Under the pieces are notes generated by a model. It saw only the letters and a program-made list of their open reading frames with translations, searched no databases and was not told where the DNA came from. Shown piece by piece: positions 34,214 through 43,425 of a DNA stretch of 64,000 bases; position 1 is the first letter of the stretch; every line of letters starts with the position of its first letter. The stretch comes from Alicyclobacillus sacchari (GTDB lineage: Bacteria; Bacillota; Bacilli; Alicyclobacillales; Alicyclobacillaceae): positions 1 to 64,000 of the forward strand of contig NZ_SORF01000006.1 in the NCBI RefSeq assembly GCF_004366795.1, given 5' to 3'. The translations under genes were made by a program, and so were the position numbers.

Positions 34214-36325
34214 TCATGATCCCTGTACAGGGTAATCGCGAACGAGTTGCCCGTCTTCGTACACTTTGACATCACCCTTTTCGCCGGGCGTCAAATACAA
34301 CACTTCCTGCCACGAGGTGTGCCGATGTATCCGCTGGTTGACAACCACCTGCCCGCTACCGCGCGCGTCGTCGATCATGATCTCGACGTCAATCGGCGGG
34401 CCTTTGGGTGGATCGACCGTCACCTGAACGCTATGCGGCTGCGCCTCGCCTGCATTGGTCGCACCACTGTTGGTTAGCGACGGCGTATTGCCATCACCGT
34501 TGTCCGGCGCGTTCGAAGCGCCGTTGCCAAAGCCCGTTCCGTTGCCCATGCCATTAGGGCCTGTGGTCGTATTATCTGTGGCATTCGCACTTGCTCCGTT
34601 ATCCGTATTCCCTGAATTGGATGTGTCATTGCCCGGCGCAACGGATGGATTACTGACGACATACATATTGATGGTCGATCCCGCAGGCACTGAATCTCCC
34701 TCAATATACGGGTACACGTACGATACCAGAGGATCTTGGTTGACCAAATTGCTCGGTGTCACGCTGCCAACCGTCAAGCCGGCCGCCTGAATCGCCGCTT
34801 CCGCCTGCTGCAATGGCAGACCCACCAATTTTGGAACCGTGACATACTTTTCCTCGCTCACCGTGAGCGTGATCTTCGCGTTTAACGGCACCGAGGTGCC
34901 TGCGGGCGGATTGCTTGAAATCACTTGGCCTGTCGGCACTGTGGTGCTCTGCTCGGTCTGCTCCGTGATGTTGTTTGCCGAAAACCCGGCGCTCACAAGC
35001 GATTGCCTGGCTTGATCAAACGGTTCGTTGGTCACGTCCGGCATGGCCACTTTGGGGGCACCCTGGCTTACATAAAGAGTAATATCTCGGGTCTTTTTGA
35101 CCTGCGTACGCCCCGGTGGCGACTGTTCATAGACGATACCTGACGCTTCGTGAAGATTCGGCTCCAACTTTTCGACGATTTGACTGCGCGGGAAACCCGC
35201 AGCTTCTAACGTTGTGACTGCCTTTGACGCGGGCTTGCCAACGACGGACGGCAATTCCACATTCGGCACCGTCATCAGGTTCGTCACCAACACGATCGCG
35301 GCATAGCCGCCAAGACCGAGTGCAGCGACAGCCAATACCGCGATGCCGGTGATCAGGCTGATCCGTTTCCACCGCGGCATTTTTGGCTTTGACTCGGGCG
35401 TACCCGCATTTGCTAACCTATCGCCAATGTGTTCCCCCATCGCCGGTACCACGATGGTCTTGTCATCACATTCGAGCGCAGGCGTAAACTTAGGCACGTT
35501 TGGGCGGTCCAAGGCAACGTCAAGATCGGCCTGAACTTCGGCCATATTGTCATAACGGCCTTCTGGAGCTTTCACCAGGCAGCGAAGAATAATATTTTCC
35601 ACACTCTGCGGAATCGATTTATTCAAATCCCGCGGATCGACAAACGGCTCGCGCAAGTGCTTTAAAGCGACGCTGACCGGAGAATTCCCGTCAAACGGAA
35701 GTTTTCCCGTCAGCATCTCGTACATAACAATACCTAGCGAATAAATATCGCTTTTTGCTGTGGTCGGAGCTCCACGCGCCTGTTCTGGTGAGAAGTAATG
35801 AACGGAACCTAAGACAGATGTAGCCTGTCTGTCTGCAATGGTCTGCCCCGTCACCGCACGCGCAATACCGAAGTCGGCCACCTTGACCTGACCGTGGCGG
35901 TTTAACAGGATGTTGTGGGGCTTGATATCGCGATGGACGACATTTAAGTCGTGTGCATGTTGCAACGCAGAACAGATCTGCTTGCTGATGTCGATGGCCT
36001 CTTCCACAGGCAAGGGCGCACGTTCGACGATCACGTCCTTCAACGTCGGTCCATCGACGTACTCCATGACAATGTACTGCTCGCCTTCCGAGATGCCAAC
36101 GTCGTACACATTGACGATATTCGGATGGGAAAGCCGACCTGCCGCTTGGGCCTCTTGTCGGAAACGGCGAACGAACTCCTCGTCCTCGACAAACTGGCTG
36201 CGCAGCATTTTGACCGCCACAACGCGATCCAAGAGCGTATCGACCGCGCGATAGACGACTGCCATGCCGCCGTCGCCAATCGTCTCCTCCAGTCGATAAC
36301 GGCCTCCAAGAATGCGCGAGGTCAT
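34214..36325 (-). CDS. prkC: Ser/Thr protein kinase PrkC with PASTA domains
   Basis: Membrane kinase that senses muropeptides and controls growth, cell wall synthesis and, in spore formers, germination. Kinase domain about 1-275: G-loop IGDGGMAVVYRA, Lys39 (VAVK), HRDIKPHN (131-138), DFG (151-153). Transmembrane helix about 323-350, then three PASTA repeats (about 352-420, 425-490, 495-557). A long Asn/Gly/Thr-rich linker (560-630) leads to a small extra C-terminal domain (631-703), both outside the cell. The ATG overlaps the prpC stop. Identity is firm; the function of the tail is unknown. Confidence 0.95.
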   Translation of the reverse strand: MTSRILGGRYRLEETIGDGGMAVVYRAVDTLLDRVVAVKMLRSQFVEDEEFVRRFRQEAQAAGRLSHPNIVNVYDVGISEGEQYIVMEYVDGPTLKDVIVERAPLPVEEAIDISKQICSALQHAHDLNVVHRDIKPHNILLNRHGQVKVADFGIARAVTGQTIADRQATSVLGSVHYFSPEQARGAPTTAKSDIYSLGIVMYEMLTGKLPFDGNSPVSVALKHLREPFVDPRDLNKSIPQSVENIILRCLVKAPEGRYDNMAEVQADLDVALDRPNVPKFTPALECDDKTIVVPAMGEHIGDRLANAGTPESKPKMPRWKRISLITGIAVLAVAALGLGGYAAIVLVTNLMTVPNVELPSVVGKPASKAVTTLEAAGFPRSQIVEKLEPNLHEASGIVYEQSPPGRTQVKKTRDITLYVSQGAPKVAMPDVTNEPFDQARQSLVSAGFSANNITEQTEQSTTVPTGQVISSNPPAGTSVPLNAKITLTVSEEKYVTVPKLVGLPLQQAEAAIQAAGLTVGSVTPSNLVNQDPLVSYVYPYIEGDSVPAGSTINMYVVSNPSVAPGNDTSNSGNTDNGASANATDNTTTGPNGMGNGTGFGNGASNAPDNGDGNTPSLTNSGATNAGEAQPHSVQVTVDPPKGPPIDVEIMIDDARGSGQVVVNQRIHRHTSWQEVLYLTPGEKGDVKVYEDGQLVRDYPVQGS

Positions 36326-37083
36326 TTGTTGCCAGCCTCCTCTCGGTTCACCGCGACAAGAGCCGTCACGTTGTCCGTACCGCCGCGCGAAAGCGCCGCT
36401 TGAATCATAGCCTCGACTACCTGTTCCAGATCTTCAACCGTTGCGGCAGTCCGAGCCTCTTCCAAAAATGAACGAATCTCAGAATCTGTAACCAAATTGG
36501 TCAATCCGTCGGAACACAACAGGACGACATCATCAGGCCGCCATGGGAACGAGTTAACATCTGGAAAACTGTGCGGCTCGGTGCCAAGGGATCGCGTTAC
36601 GATGTTTCGCTGAGGGTGGTGTTTCGCTTCTTCCTGCGTCAATTGCCCGCGGCGAACCAGTTCCGCAACCAAGCTGTGATCGTCCGTCACTTGGCTAAAC
36701 TCGGAGCCAGATAGCATGTATGCCCGGCTGTCGCCGACGTGCGCGATGTACATCGCGCCAGGCTTGGCAAAAGCGCAGACGATGGTTGTGCCCATTCCGC
36801 GATAGCTTGCATTTTCGCATGCCTGCTGATAAATCGCAGCATTGGCGACAGCGAGTGCGGAGAGTAAAACCTCGCCCGGATCGCTGTCTGGACGCAGATG
36901 CTCGCGCACGTATAAGCCCACGCGCTCGATGGCCAACTGACTGGCGACGTCCCCCGCCTGCGGACCGCCCATGCCGTCCGCGACGAGGTATAGTTCTCCC
37001 GCAGCGAGCCCTGGCAGGATAGAGAAGCCATCCTGATTCATCGTTCGAACGAGACCAATGTGCGATTTCGCAGCGTACAACAT
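36322..37083 (-). CDS. prpC: PP2C-family protein phosphatase PrpC
   Basis: Mn-dependent phosphatase that reverses PrkC phosphorylation. Motifs HIGLVRTMNQDGFS, VADGMGGPQAG, HVGDSRAYML, TDDHSLV, and LCSDGLTN with GGTDNVTAL near the end provide the metal-binding aspartates. 253 residues. Coupled to prkC by a four-base overlap, the usual kinase-phosphatase pair. Follows rlmN. Confidence 0.95.
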   Translation of the reverse strand: MLYAAKSHIGLVRTMNQDGFSILPGLAAGELYLVADGMGGPQAGDVASQLAIERVGLYVREHLRPDSDPGEVLLSALAVANAAIYQQACENASYRGMGTTIVCAFAKPGAMYIAHVGDSRAYMLSGSEFSQVTDDHSLVAELVRRGQLTQEEAKHHPQRNIVTRSLGTEPHSFPDVNSFPWRPDDVVLLCSDGLTNLVTDSEIRSFLEEARTAATVEDLEQVVEAMIQAALSRGGTDNVTALVAVNREEAGNK

Positions 37084-37120
37084 GCCAACACCTCAATGTT
37101 GAAACGAACCGAGCGTATCA

Positions 37121-38167
37121 TCACGCTCGCCGATTCATATGTTGAGCGCGCAACTGACCGCACGCCGCCGCGATGTCATGTCCCATTTCGCGTCGGATCG
37201 TCGCGTTGATGCCCGCTTCTTGCAATGCATTCCAAAACGCGTAAATCTGCTTCCTCTCGGTGCGCCGATACTGGCGCTCCGGCACGTAGTTCACCGGAAT
37301 GAGATTGACGTGGCACGGCAGACCGCGAATCAACTCGGCCAACTCTCGCGCACATTCGAGACTATCATTTTGTCCGGCCACCAGTGCGTATTCGAAAGAA
37401 ATGCGCTTCCCTGTTTTTTGATAGTAATAATGACATGCTTCCATCAGCTTGGCAATCGGGTACGCCTTGTTCACCGGCATCATTCGGCCGCGCAGCTCAT
37501 CGTTTGCTGCATGTAACGACACCGCAAGCGTGATGGGCCTCCCTTCGTCGGCGAGGCGACGAATGCCTGGCACGAGTCCCACCGTCGAAATGGTAATGTG
37601 ACGCTGGCCGATGTTGAGTCCATGCGCGTCGCTGACGATGTCGATAAAGCGCATGACGTTGTCATAATTGTCCATAGGCTCACCGGAGCCCATGAGAACA
37701 ATAGAAGATACGCGCCCACCCTGACTGTCGAGCAGCGATTGGCTGTACATCAGCTGTTCGACCATCTCGCCTGCCTGCATCTGGCGGATCATGCCACCCA
37801 GCGTCGAAGCGCAAAACGTGCAACCCATTTTGCAACCGACCTGCGAGGACACACAGACGCTGTTCCCGTAGTTATGGCGCATGAGCACCGTCTCGACGGT
37901 TACGCCATCCGGCCATTCGAGCAGGAATTTCGACGTCGGATCGACCTTCGAATCCTGACGCACCACCTCTTTGGCACTGCGCAAAAAAGCCCGTTCGGAC
38001 AGCGCCTCCCGCAAGGCTTTCGGCAAATTCGTCATCTCTTCGAATCGCGTCGCCCGCTTTTGATACATCCACTCGAACAGTTGTACCGCTCGATACGGCT
38101 TTTCCCCGAATTCACGGGCAAGCCAATCCTTCAATTCAGCAAGTGTAAAGTTATACAAGTGAATCAC
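37121..38167 (-). CDS. rlmN: dual-specificity rRNA/tRNA methyltransferase RlmN
   Basis: Radical-SAM enzyme making 2-methyladenosine at 23S A2503 and tRNA A37. The Fe-S motif CKMGCTFC uses Cys112, 116 and 119; the methyl-carrying Cys is in HDIAAACGQL near the C-terminus. RGLPCHVNLIPVNYVP is also typical. The GTG at 38167 follows GGAGGTG with six bases between and gives 348 residues; a frame open to 38224 adds unrelated residues. Between rsmB and prpC as in Bacillus. Confidence 0.95.
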   Translation of the reverse strand: MIHLYNFTLAELKDWLAREFGEKPYRAVQLFEWMYQKRATRFEEMTNLPKALREALSERAFLRSAKEVVRQDSKVDPTSKFLLEWPDGVTVETVLMRHNYGNSVCVSSQVGCKMGCTFCASTLGGMIRQMQAGEMVEQLMYSQSLLDSQGGRVSSIVLMGSGEPMDNYDNVMRFIDIVSDAHGLNIGQRHITISTVGLVPGIRRLADEGRPITLAVSLHAANDELRGRMMPVNKAYPIAKLMEACHYYYQKTGKRISFEYALVAGQNDSLECARELAELIRGLPCHVNLIPVNYVPERQYRRTERKQIYAFWNALQEAGINATIRREMGHDIAAACGQLRAQHMNRRA

Positions 38168-38180
38168 GCATTTCACCTCC

Positions 38181-39527
38181 TCAATTTCGCCGCAACCGCG
38201 CCATGTAAAATCCATCCGTTGCAAACATTTCAGGTGTCAGGGTCAGGCCAACCGTAACGCGATCCGCCAGGGATGCGGGCAAATCGCCTGCGATATCATC
38301 CAAGGAGACCGCACCCTCTAGTTCATCGATCACGCGCAAGACCACTTGCTCATTTTCCTCCGGCAACAGTGTACACGTCGCATACACGACGTAGCCGCCC
38401 GGCTTGACGATCCGGCAGGCATGGCGCAAGAGATCTGCCTGCAAGGCCGTCAAAGCGGCCACGTCGGCTTCCGTCCGCCGTTGGCGAATATCCGGACGTC
38501 GCCGCATCACGCCAAGCCCGCTGCACGGGGCGTCGACGAGCACCGCGTCATACGGCGGATCGCCAAGCACGTCGCGACCGTCGCCAAGGCGTGCGCGCAC
38601 GCTCGCGATATGCAGGCGCGAGCAGGCATCCGCAATGGTCTGCACCTTGGCCATGTATACGTCGTAAGCGTCGATTACGCCTGTGTCGCGCATGAGTTCG
38701 GCGATTTGTGTCGTCTTGCCGCCAGGTGCAGCGCACATGTCGAGGATGCGCATGCCCGGTTCGGGCCGCAGCAAAGGTGCAATCAACATCGCCCCCTCAT
38801 CCTGTACGGTCAGCAGCCCATCGCGATAGAGGTCCAGGCGCTCGACATCGATCGCGCCCATGATCCGCAGGGCCCCGTCATACAGCGATCCCCGCTCGAT
38901 ATCGACAATGCCTTGCGCAGCAAGCGCCGACGTGACGGATTCGACCGAGGCTCGCAGGGCATTGACACGCACGCTCGTCACTCCGGGACGATTGCCCGCC
39001 GCCAGTATGGCATCTGCACGCTCTCTGCCATAAGTGGCAACCAGCCTTGTAACCATCCAACGCGGATAGCTGTGCAGCAAGGACAATTGGGCGATGTCAT
39101 CAAAGTCCTCCCGCAGAGAGTCGAGTCGCTTCTCCCAATCCGTTCCGTCCCGCAGATAGCTGCGCAATACGGCATTGACAAACGATGCGGATCGCGGATT
39201 GACCCGCTTGGCCAGTTCGACCGCATCGCTCGTCACCGCGTAAGCTGGCAGCTTAGACAGCCAGCTTAGCTGGTAGACGCTCATGCGCAAGATGGTCAAG
39301 GTCTCGCTTTCCATAGACCTTAGGCCGCGGCGCACGTACGGCGCAAGCAGCTGATCGATGGTCAACTGGCGGCGAACAGTTCCGTACGCAATTTCCGTCG
39401 CCAAAGCCTTATCGCGATCGCTCAGTTCGCGTTTGGCCAGCGCATGCTGCAATGCCAGGTTCACATACGCCTGGTCTTTTGCCACACGCACGAGCGTGTG
39501 ATATGCGGTCCATCTAGCTGGAGAGAT
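38181..39527 (-). CDS. rsmB: 16S rRNA (cytosine-967-C5) methyltransferase RsmB
   Basis: N-terminal NusB-like RNA-binding domain (about 1-130, DKALATEIAYGTVRRQLTID) and C-terminal Rossmann methyltransferase. SAM motif DMCAAPGGKTTQIAEL, catalytic cysteines in DAPCSGLG and VYATCTLLPEENE. 448 residues from the GTG at 39527, behind AAAGGA; it overlaps fmt by 14 bases. Confidence 0.94.
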   Translation of the reverse strand: MSPARWTAYHTLVRVAKDQAYVNLALQHALAKRELSDRDKALATEIAYGTVRRQLTIDQLLAPYVRRGLRSMESETLTILRMSVYQLSWLSKLPAYAVTSDAVELAKRVNPRSASFVNAVLRSYLRDGTDWEKRLDSLREDFDDIAQLSLLHSYPRWMVTRLVATYGRERADAILAAGNRPGVTSVRVNALRASVESVTSALAAQGIVDIERGSLYDGALRIMGAIDVERLDLYRDGLLTVQDEGAMLIAPLLRPEPGMRILDMCAAPGGKTTQIAELMRDTGVIDAYDVYMAKVQTIADACSRLHIASVRARLGDGRDVLGDPPYDAVLVDAPCSGLGVMRRRPDIRQRRTEADVAALTALQADLLRHACRIVKPGGYVVYATCTLLPEENEQVVLRVIDELEGAVSLDDIAGDLPASLADRVTVGLTLTPEMFATDGFYMARLRRN

Positions 39528-40470
39528 CACGTGCGTCGATCCTTTCAAAAGCCACTGTATCGGTACGCAAGCCGGCGAGCCAGGCGCCTGCGCTCATCGG
39601 TCGCTTGCCCGCGGGTTGCACTTGCTCCACGACGTAGACACCTGTGCCGCAGGCGACAACCGCCGTGTCACCGTTGCGGCGAGCCAAACCCGATTCACCT
39701 GGCAAATCGCCGGTGCCGACATAACCACGCAAGATTTTTAACTGCCGGCCGTCGGGCCCGATCGCGCTGGCTCCAGGCCACGGTGCCATCGCGCGTACCT
39801 GCAGGGCGATGGCATCTGCAGAGCGCCGCCAATCGATCCACTCGTCACGGCGTGTAAGTTTCTCGGCGTATGTCACACCCGCCTCAGGCTGCGGAACGGC
39901 CTGAAGCTCACCGCGCACATAGGCGGGCAGAACTTCTTCGCACATTTGGCCGCCAAGCAACGCCAAGCTGTCGTGCAGTTCCCCAGCCGTGACATCGGGG
40001 TCAATCGGCAACTCGCGCTGCGCGATCATCGGCCCGGCATCCAATGCGCGCACCATTTCCATGAGTGTAACGCCGGTTTTTGTATCGCCGGCAAGAATAG
40101 CTCGCTGAATTGGCGCCGCTCCACGCCAGCGCGGGAGCAACGACGCGTGGACGTTGACCGCACCGGCCTTCGCGAGATTGAGCACCCGCTCGGGCAGCAG
40201 TTGTCCATACGCCGCCGTGACCAGGATGTCCGCCCCCCATTCAGCCAACGCGCGTACACTATCAGGGCTGCCCACTTTCTCCGGCTGCAACACGCGCAAG
40301 CCAAGTTCGAGCGCGCGCCGTTTGACTGGCGGTGGCGTCAAAAGCCGCTTTCGCCCGGCTGGGCGATCCGGTTGTGTGACCACGCATACATCCCAGGAGA
40401 GACGCACGAGGGCTTCGAGCGACGGCAAGGCGAAGTCTGGAGTGCCCATAAAGAGAGCGCGCACAGGCAT
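39514..40470 (-). CDS. fmt: methionyl-tRNA formyltransferase
   Basis: Formylates initiator Met-tRNA using 10-formyl-THF. Starts VRALFMGTPDFALPSLEAL; the active-site segment NVHASLLPRWRGAAP (106-120) holds the catalytic Asn and His; a C-terminal tRNA-binding domain follows (VRAMAPWPGASA). 318 residues. Its ATG shares one base with the def stop (TAATG), so the deformylase and formyltransferase are translated together. Confidence 0.96.
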   Translation of the reverse strand: MPVRALFMGTPDFALPSLEALVRLSWDVCVVTQPDRPAGRKRLLTPPPVKRRALELGLRVLQPEKVGSPDSVRALAEWGADILVTAAYGQLLPERVLNLAKAGAVNVHASLLPRWRGAAPIQRAILAGDTKTGVTLMEMVRALDAGPMIAQRELPIDPDVTAGELHDSLALLGGQMCEEVLPAYVRGELQAVPQPEAGVTYAEKLTRRDEWIDWRRSADAIALQVRAMAPWPGASAIGPDGRQLKILRGYVGTGDLPGESGLARRNGDTAVVACGTGVYVVEQVQPAGKRPMSAGAWLAGLRTDTVAFERIDARDLSS

Positions 40471-40970
40471 TAGGAGCGCTCCCCGACCGTCGCCCGCTCG
40501 ATTTGATCCGGGCGCAGATAATCGATAAACAGAATGCCGTCGAGATGGTCGATCTCATGTTGCAAACAGCGAGCCAACAGATCGCGCCCCTCTACCTCAA
40601 AGAATTCCCCATTTCGATCCTGTGCTCGCACCTTGACATAGGCGGCACGCTGGACAATACCCGAGAGCCCAGGCAATGACAGACACGCTTCACGCTCGTG
40701 TTGCTCGCCTTCGCGCGCGATGATTTCTGGATTCACCAATTCAATCCAAGCGTGTTTCGCAAAGCTGTCCTCAGCAGGCGCCACATCGATGACGACCAAC
40801 CGCTTGAGAATCCCGATTTGATTGGCAGCGAGGCCAATGCCATCAGCGTGGTACATCGTCTCCGCCATGTCGTCGAGCAATTTATGGATAGCTGGTCCAA
40901 ACTGTGTGACAGGCTTCGCCTTTTGGCGCAAGGCCTGATCTTCCCCTTTGCGAATGATGCGAATGGCCAT
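40470..40970 (-). CDS. def: peptide deformylase
   Basis: Removes the formyl group from nascent proteins; Fe/Zn enzyme at the ribosome exit. Motif 1 GIGLAANQ (44-51), motif 2 EACLSLPG (metal ligand Cys96; the usual second residue is Gly, here Ala), motif 3 HEIDH (138-142). 166 residues. ATG with a GGAGG SD. Between priA and fmt, the classical order. Confidence 0.95.
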   Translation of the reverse strand: MAIRIIRKGEDQALRQKAKPVTQFGPAIHKLLDDMAETMYHADGIGLAANQIGILKRLVVIDVAPAEDSFAKHAWIELVNPEIIAREGEQHEREACLSLPGLSGIVQRAAYVKVRAQDRNGEFFEVEGRDLLARCLQHEIDHLDGILFIDYLRPDQIERATVGERS

Positions 40971-41004
40971 GATACGGCCTCCTTCAGTACAAAATTCATG
41001 GCGC

Positions 41005-43425
41005 CTAGCCGATTCTCTGTGCGTTGACGTCCAGGCGGCAACTGCCCCCCAAACGATTCATCCGCTCCTTGACCAAGCGATAGCTTTGTATAACATCGTG
41101 CCCTACATCTTGCCACCGACCATACTTTAGCACAACCTGATACCGATACAGGTTGTCGATTCGCCGAATTCCACTTGGCGACGCGGGCAAGATCGTCATG
41201 TGCACAATGGCACCCGAACGGCGCAACTCACGCTCAAACCGCATCGCCGCGCCACGCGCGACCCGCTCGTCTGGATGCGACGCCAGAAATACAGCAAGTT
41301 CGCAAAACGGTGGATACGTGAAAAATTCACGCTGACTGCGTTCTTCTCGATAAAAGGCCGCAAAATCATGTGCAGCCGCTGCTTGGATGGCAAAATGCTC
41401 AGGGCGATACGTCTGGATGAGCGTCACGCCGTCAGTCTCGGCACGGCCCGCGCGGCCAGCCACTTGCGTCAACAACTGAAACGTCCGCTCATGCGCGCGG
41501 TAGTCGGGCAATGTCAACATCGTATCGGCAGCGACGACACCAACCAGCCGCACGCGCGGAAAATCCAATCCCTTGGCAATCATCTGAGTGCCGATGAGAA
41601 CGTCCGCACGACCTGCCTCAAAGTCGGCGACCATTCGTTGCAGTGCACCCTTCTTGCGAGTGGTATCGACATCCATGCGCAACACGCGAAAATCCGGCCA
41701 AAGTGCCGCGATCGCGGCTTCAATCTGCTCCGTACCGATGCCAAACGCGCGCAGGGCGCGCTCGCCGCACGCCGGGCAGCAATCGCTGTACGATTGCTCA
41801 TACCCACAGTAATGACATACCAGCCGCATCCCTGTATCCGCGCGATGCACCGTCAAATGGATGTCGCAGTGTGGACACTGGACACCGTCCCCGCAGGCGC
41901 GGCACAGCGTTGAACTCGCATAACCTCGCCGATTGAGGAACAAAATGGCTTGCAAACCGGAACGCACGGTTGCCTCCAATTCTTGCTGCAACCGCTCGCT
42001 AAACAGCGACTTGTTTCCGATCCGCAATTCTTCCCGCATATCGACAATTTCGACCCGCGGTAAAGGCCTGCCGTTCGCCCGCTGCGGCAATGACACCAAA
42101 GTGGCGCACCCGTCCTCCACTTGGCGAATTGCCCACAAGGACGGCGTCGCCGATCCGAACACCACTGCGGCTGCCGCCGCTTCGGCCCGCCTGATAGCCA
42201 CTTCGCGCGCGTCATAATGTGGCGCGTCCTCCTGCTTGTACGAGGGCTCGTGTTCCTCGTCGACGATGATCAATCCCAAATCGCGAACAGGTGCAAACAC
42301 GGCTGAACGAGCACCAATCACGATGCTCGCCTCGCCGCGCAGAATGCGCGCCCACTCGTCGCGCCGCTCACCCTGTGAGAGCGCGGAATGCAAAACGGCG
42401 ATGCGATCGCCAAATCGGCTGTGAAAGCGGCCCACCATCTGCGGCGTCAAGGCAATTTCGGGAACGAGCAGCACGGCCTGCCTGCCTTGGCCAATGACAT
42501 CTGCGATGGTGCGCATGTACACTTCCGTCTTGCCGCTGCCGGTGACTCCGTGGACAACGGCCATGCGCAAGCCAGGCGCTTGTATCAACTGTGTCAGGCG
42601 AGCCATTGCACGAGCCTGGTGCACGGTCAATTCCGGCGCCGGACGCACATCGCGATCCGGCCACGCATATCGCGAGATGGGTCGCTCCTCGACACTTACG
42701 AGCCCGGCCGCGACAAGCGGTTGTACAGTGGTCCGATGATATGCTTTACGCTCCCAAGCCAATTCCCCGGTCAAGGCCAACTGGCGCAACAAAGCCGCTT
42801 GGCGAGGCGCCCGCGCTTCGCGCTCTGCCGCCGCTCGCAGCAATTCATCCGGGGCCTTTGTCGCAGCCAAAAACGACTGCAAGCGCGCTTGCACCTGTTC
42901 GGACACGTGCAGAACGCGCTCCAAGTAGCCCAGTTCCACCCACGCCTCGATTTGCGCCTTGGCGGCTGCACCGAGCTTGGCCACGGCGTGATCGTCCGGC
43001 TTCTCCCGTGCAACTAAGCGCCAGGTCGACGATGCCAGAACGTCGTCGGGCACGTCCACCCCGCTTGCCGCCCGCAACTGCAAACGTCCAGTGACGCGAA
43101 ATGCCCCGGGCAAGATGGCTGACAGCGCCTCGGGCAAGGTCGCGGCGTATCGTTCACAGAGCCACTCGGCGAGCCGGAGTTGTTCCTCGGTCAGAACCGG
43201 CTCGCGATCGACAACAGAAGCGACGGTGCGAATGCGCGATGAGACTTCCGGCTCGCTGCGCACGCGCCAGACGACACCTGCCTTCCATGCGGATCGGAAC
43301 GGCACGACAACGCGCATCCCAGGTCGCACACTGGAGGCGAGCGCAGGCGGGAGCACGTAGTCGAACCGCTTGTCCAAAAACAGGCCCGGCGCGTCGATGA
43401 CGACCTCTACGACGCGGTAGCTCAT
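41005..43425 (-). CDS. priA: primosomal replication restart helicase PriA
   Basis: Reloads the replisome at broken forks. N-terminal DNA-binding domain, then helicase motif GVTGSGKTEVYM, DEEHEPSYKQED, a zinc-binding insertion with CRAC, CPHC, CHYC and CPAC pairs, and motif QVAGRAGRAETDG. 806 residues. The ATG overlaps the coaBC stop by four bases. Length and domain order are normal. Confidence 0.95.
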   Translation of the reverse strand: MSYRVVEVVIDAPGLFLDKRFDYVLPPALASSVRPGMRVVVPFRSAWKAGVVWRVRSEPEVSSRIRTVASVVDREPVLTEEQLRLAEWLCERYAATLPEALSAILPGAFRVTGRLQLRAASGVDVPDDVLASSTWRLVAREKPDDHAVAKLGAAAKAQIEAWVELGYLERVLHVSEQVQARLQSFLAATKAPDELLRAAAEREARAPRQAALLRQLALTGELAWERKAYHRTTVQPLVAAGLVSVEERPISRYAWPDRDVRPAPELTVHQARAMARLTQLIQAPGLRMAVVHGVTGSGKTEVYMRTIADVIGQGRQAVLLVPEIALTPQMVGRFHSRFGDRIAVLHSALSQGERRDEWARILRGEASIVIGARSAVFAPVRDLGLIIVDEEHEPSYKQEDAPHYDAREVAIRRAEAAAAAVVFGSATPSLWAIRQVEDGCATLVSLPQRANGRPLPRVEIVDMREELRIGNKSLFSERLQQELEATVRSGLQAILFLNRRGYASSTLCRACGDGVQCPHCDIHLTVHRADTGMRLVCHYCGYEQSYSDCCPACGERALRAFGIGTEQIEAAIAALWPDFRVLRMDVDTTRKKGALQRMVADFEAGRADVLIGTQMIAKGLDFPRVRLVGVVAADTMLTLPDYRAHERTFQLLTQVAGRAGRAETDGVTLIQTYRPEHFAIQAAAAHDFAAFYREERSQREFFTYPPFCELAVFLASHPDERVARGAAMRFERELRRSGAIVHMTILPASPSGIRRIDNLYRYQVVLKYGRWQDVGHDVIQSYRLVKERMNRLGGSCRLDVNAQRIG

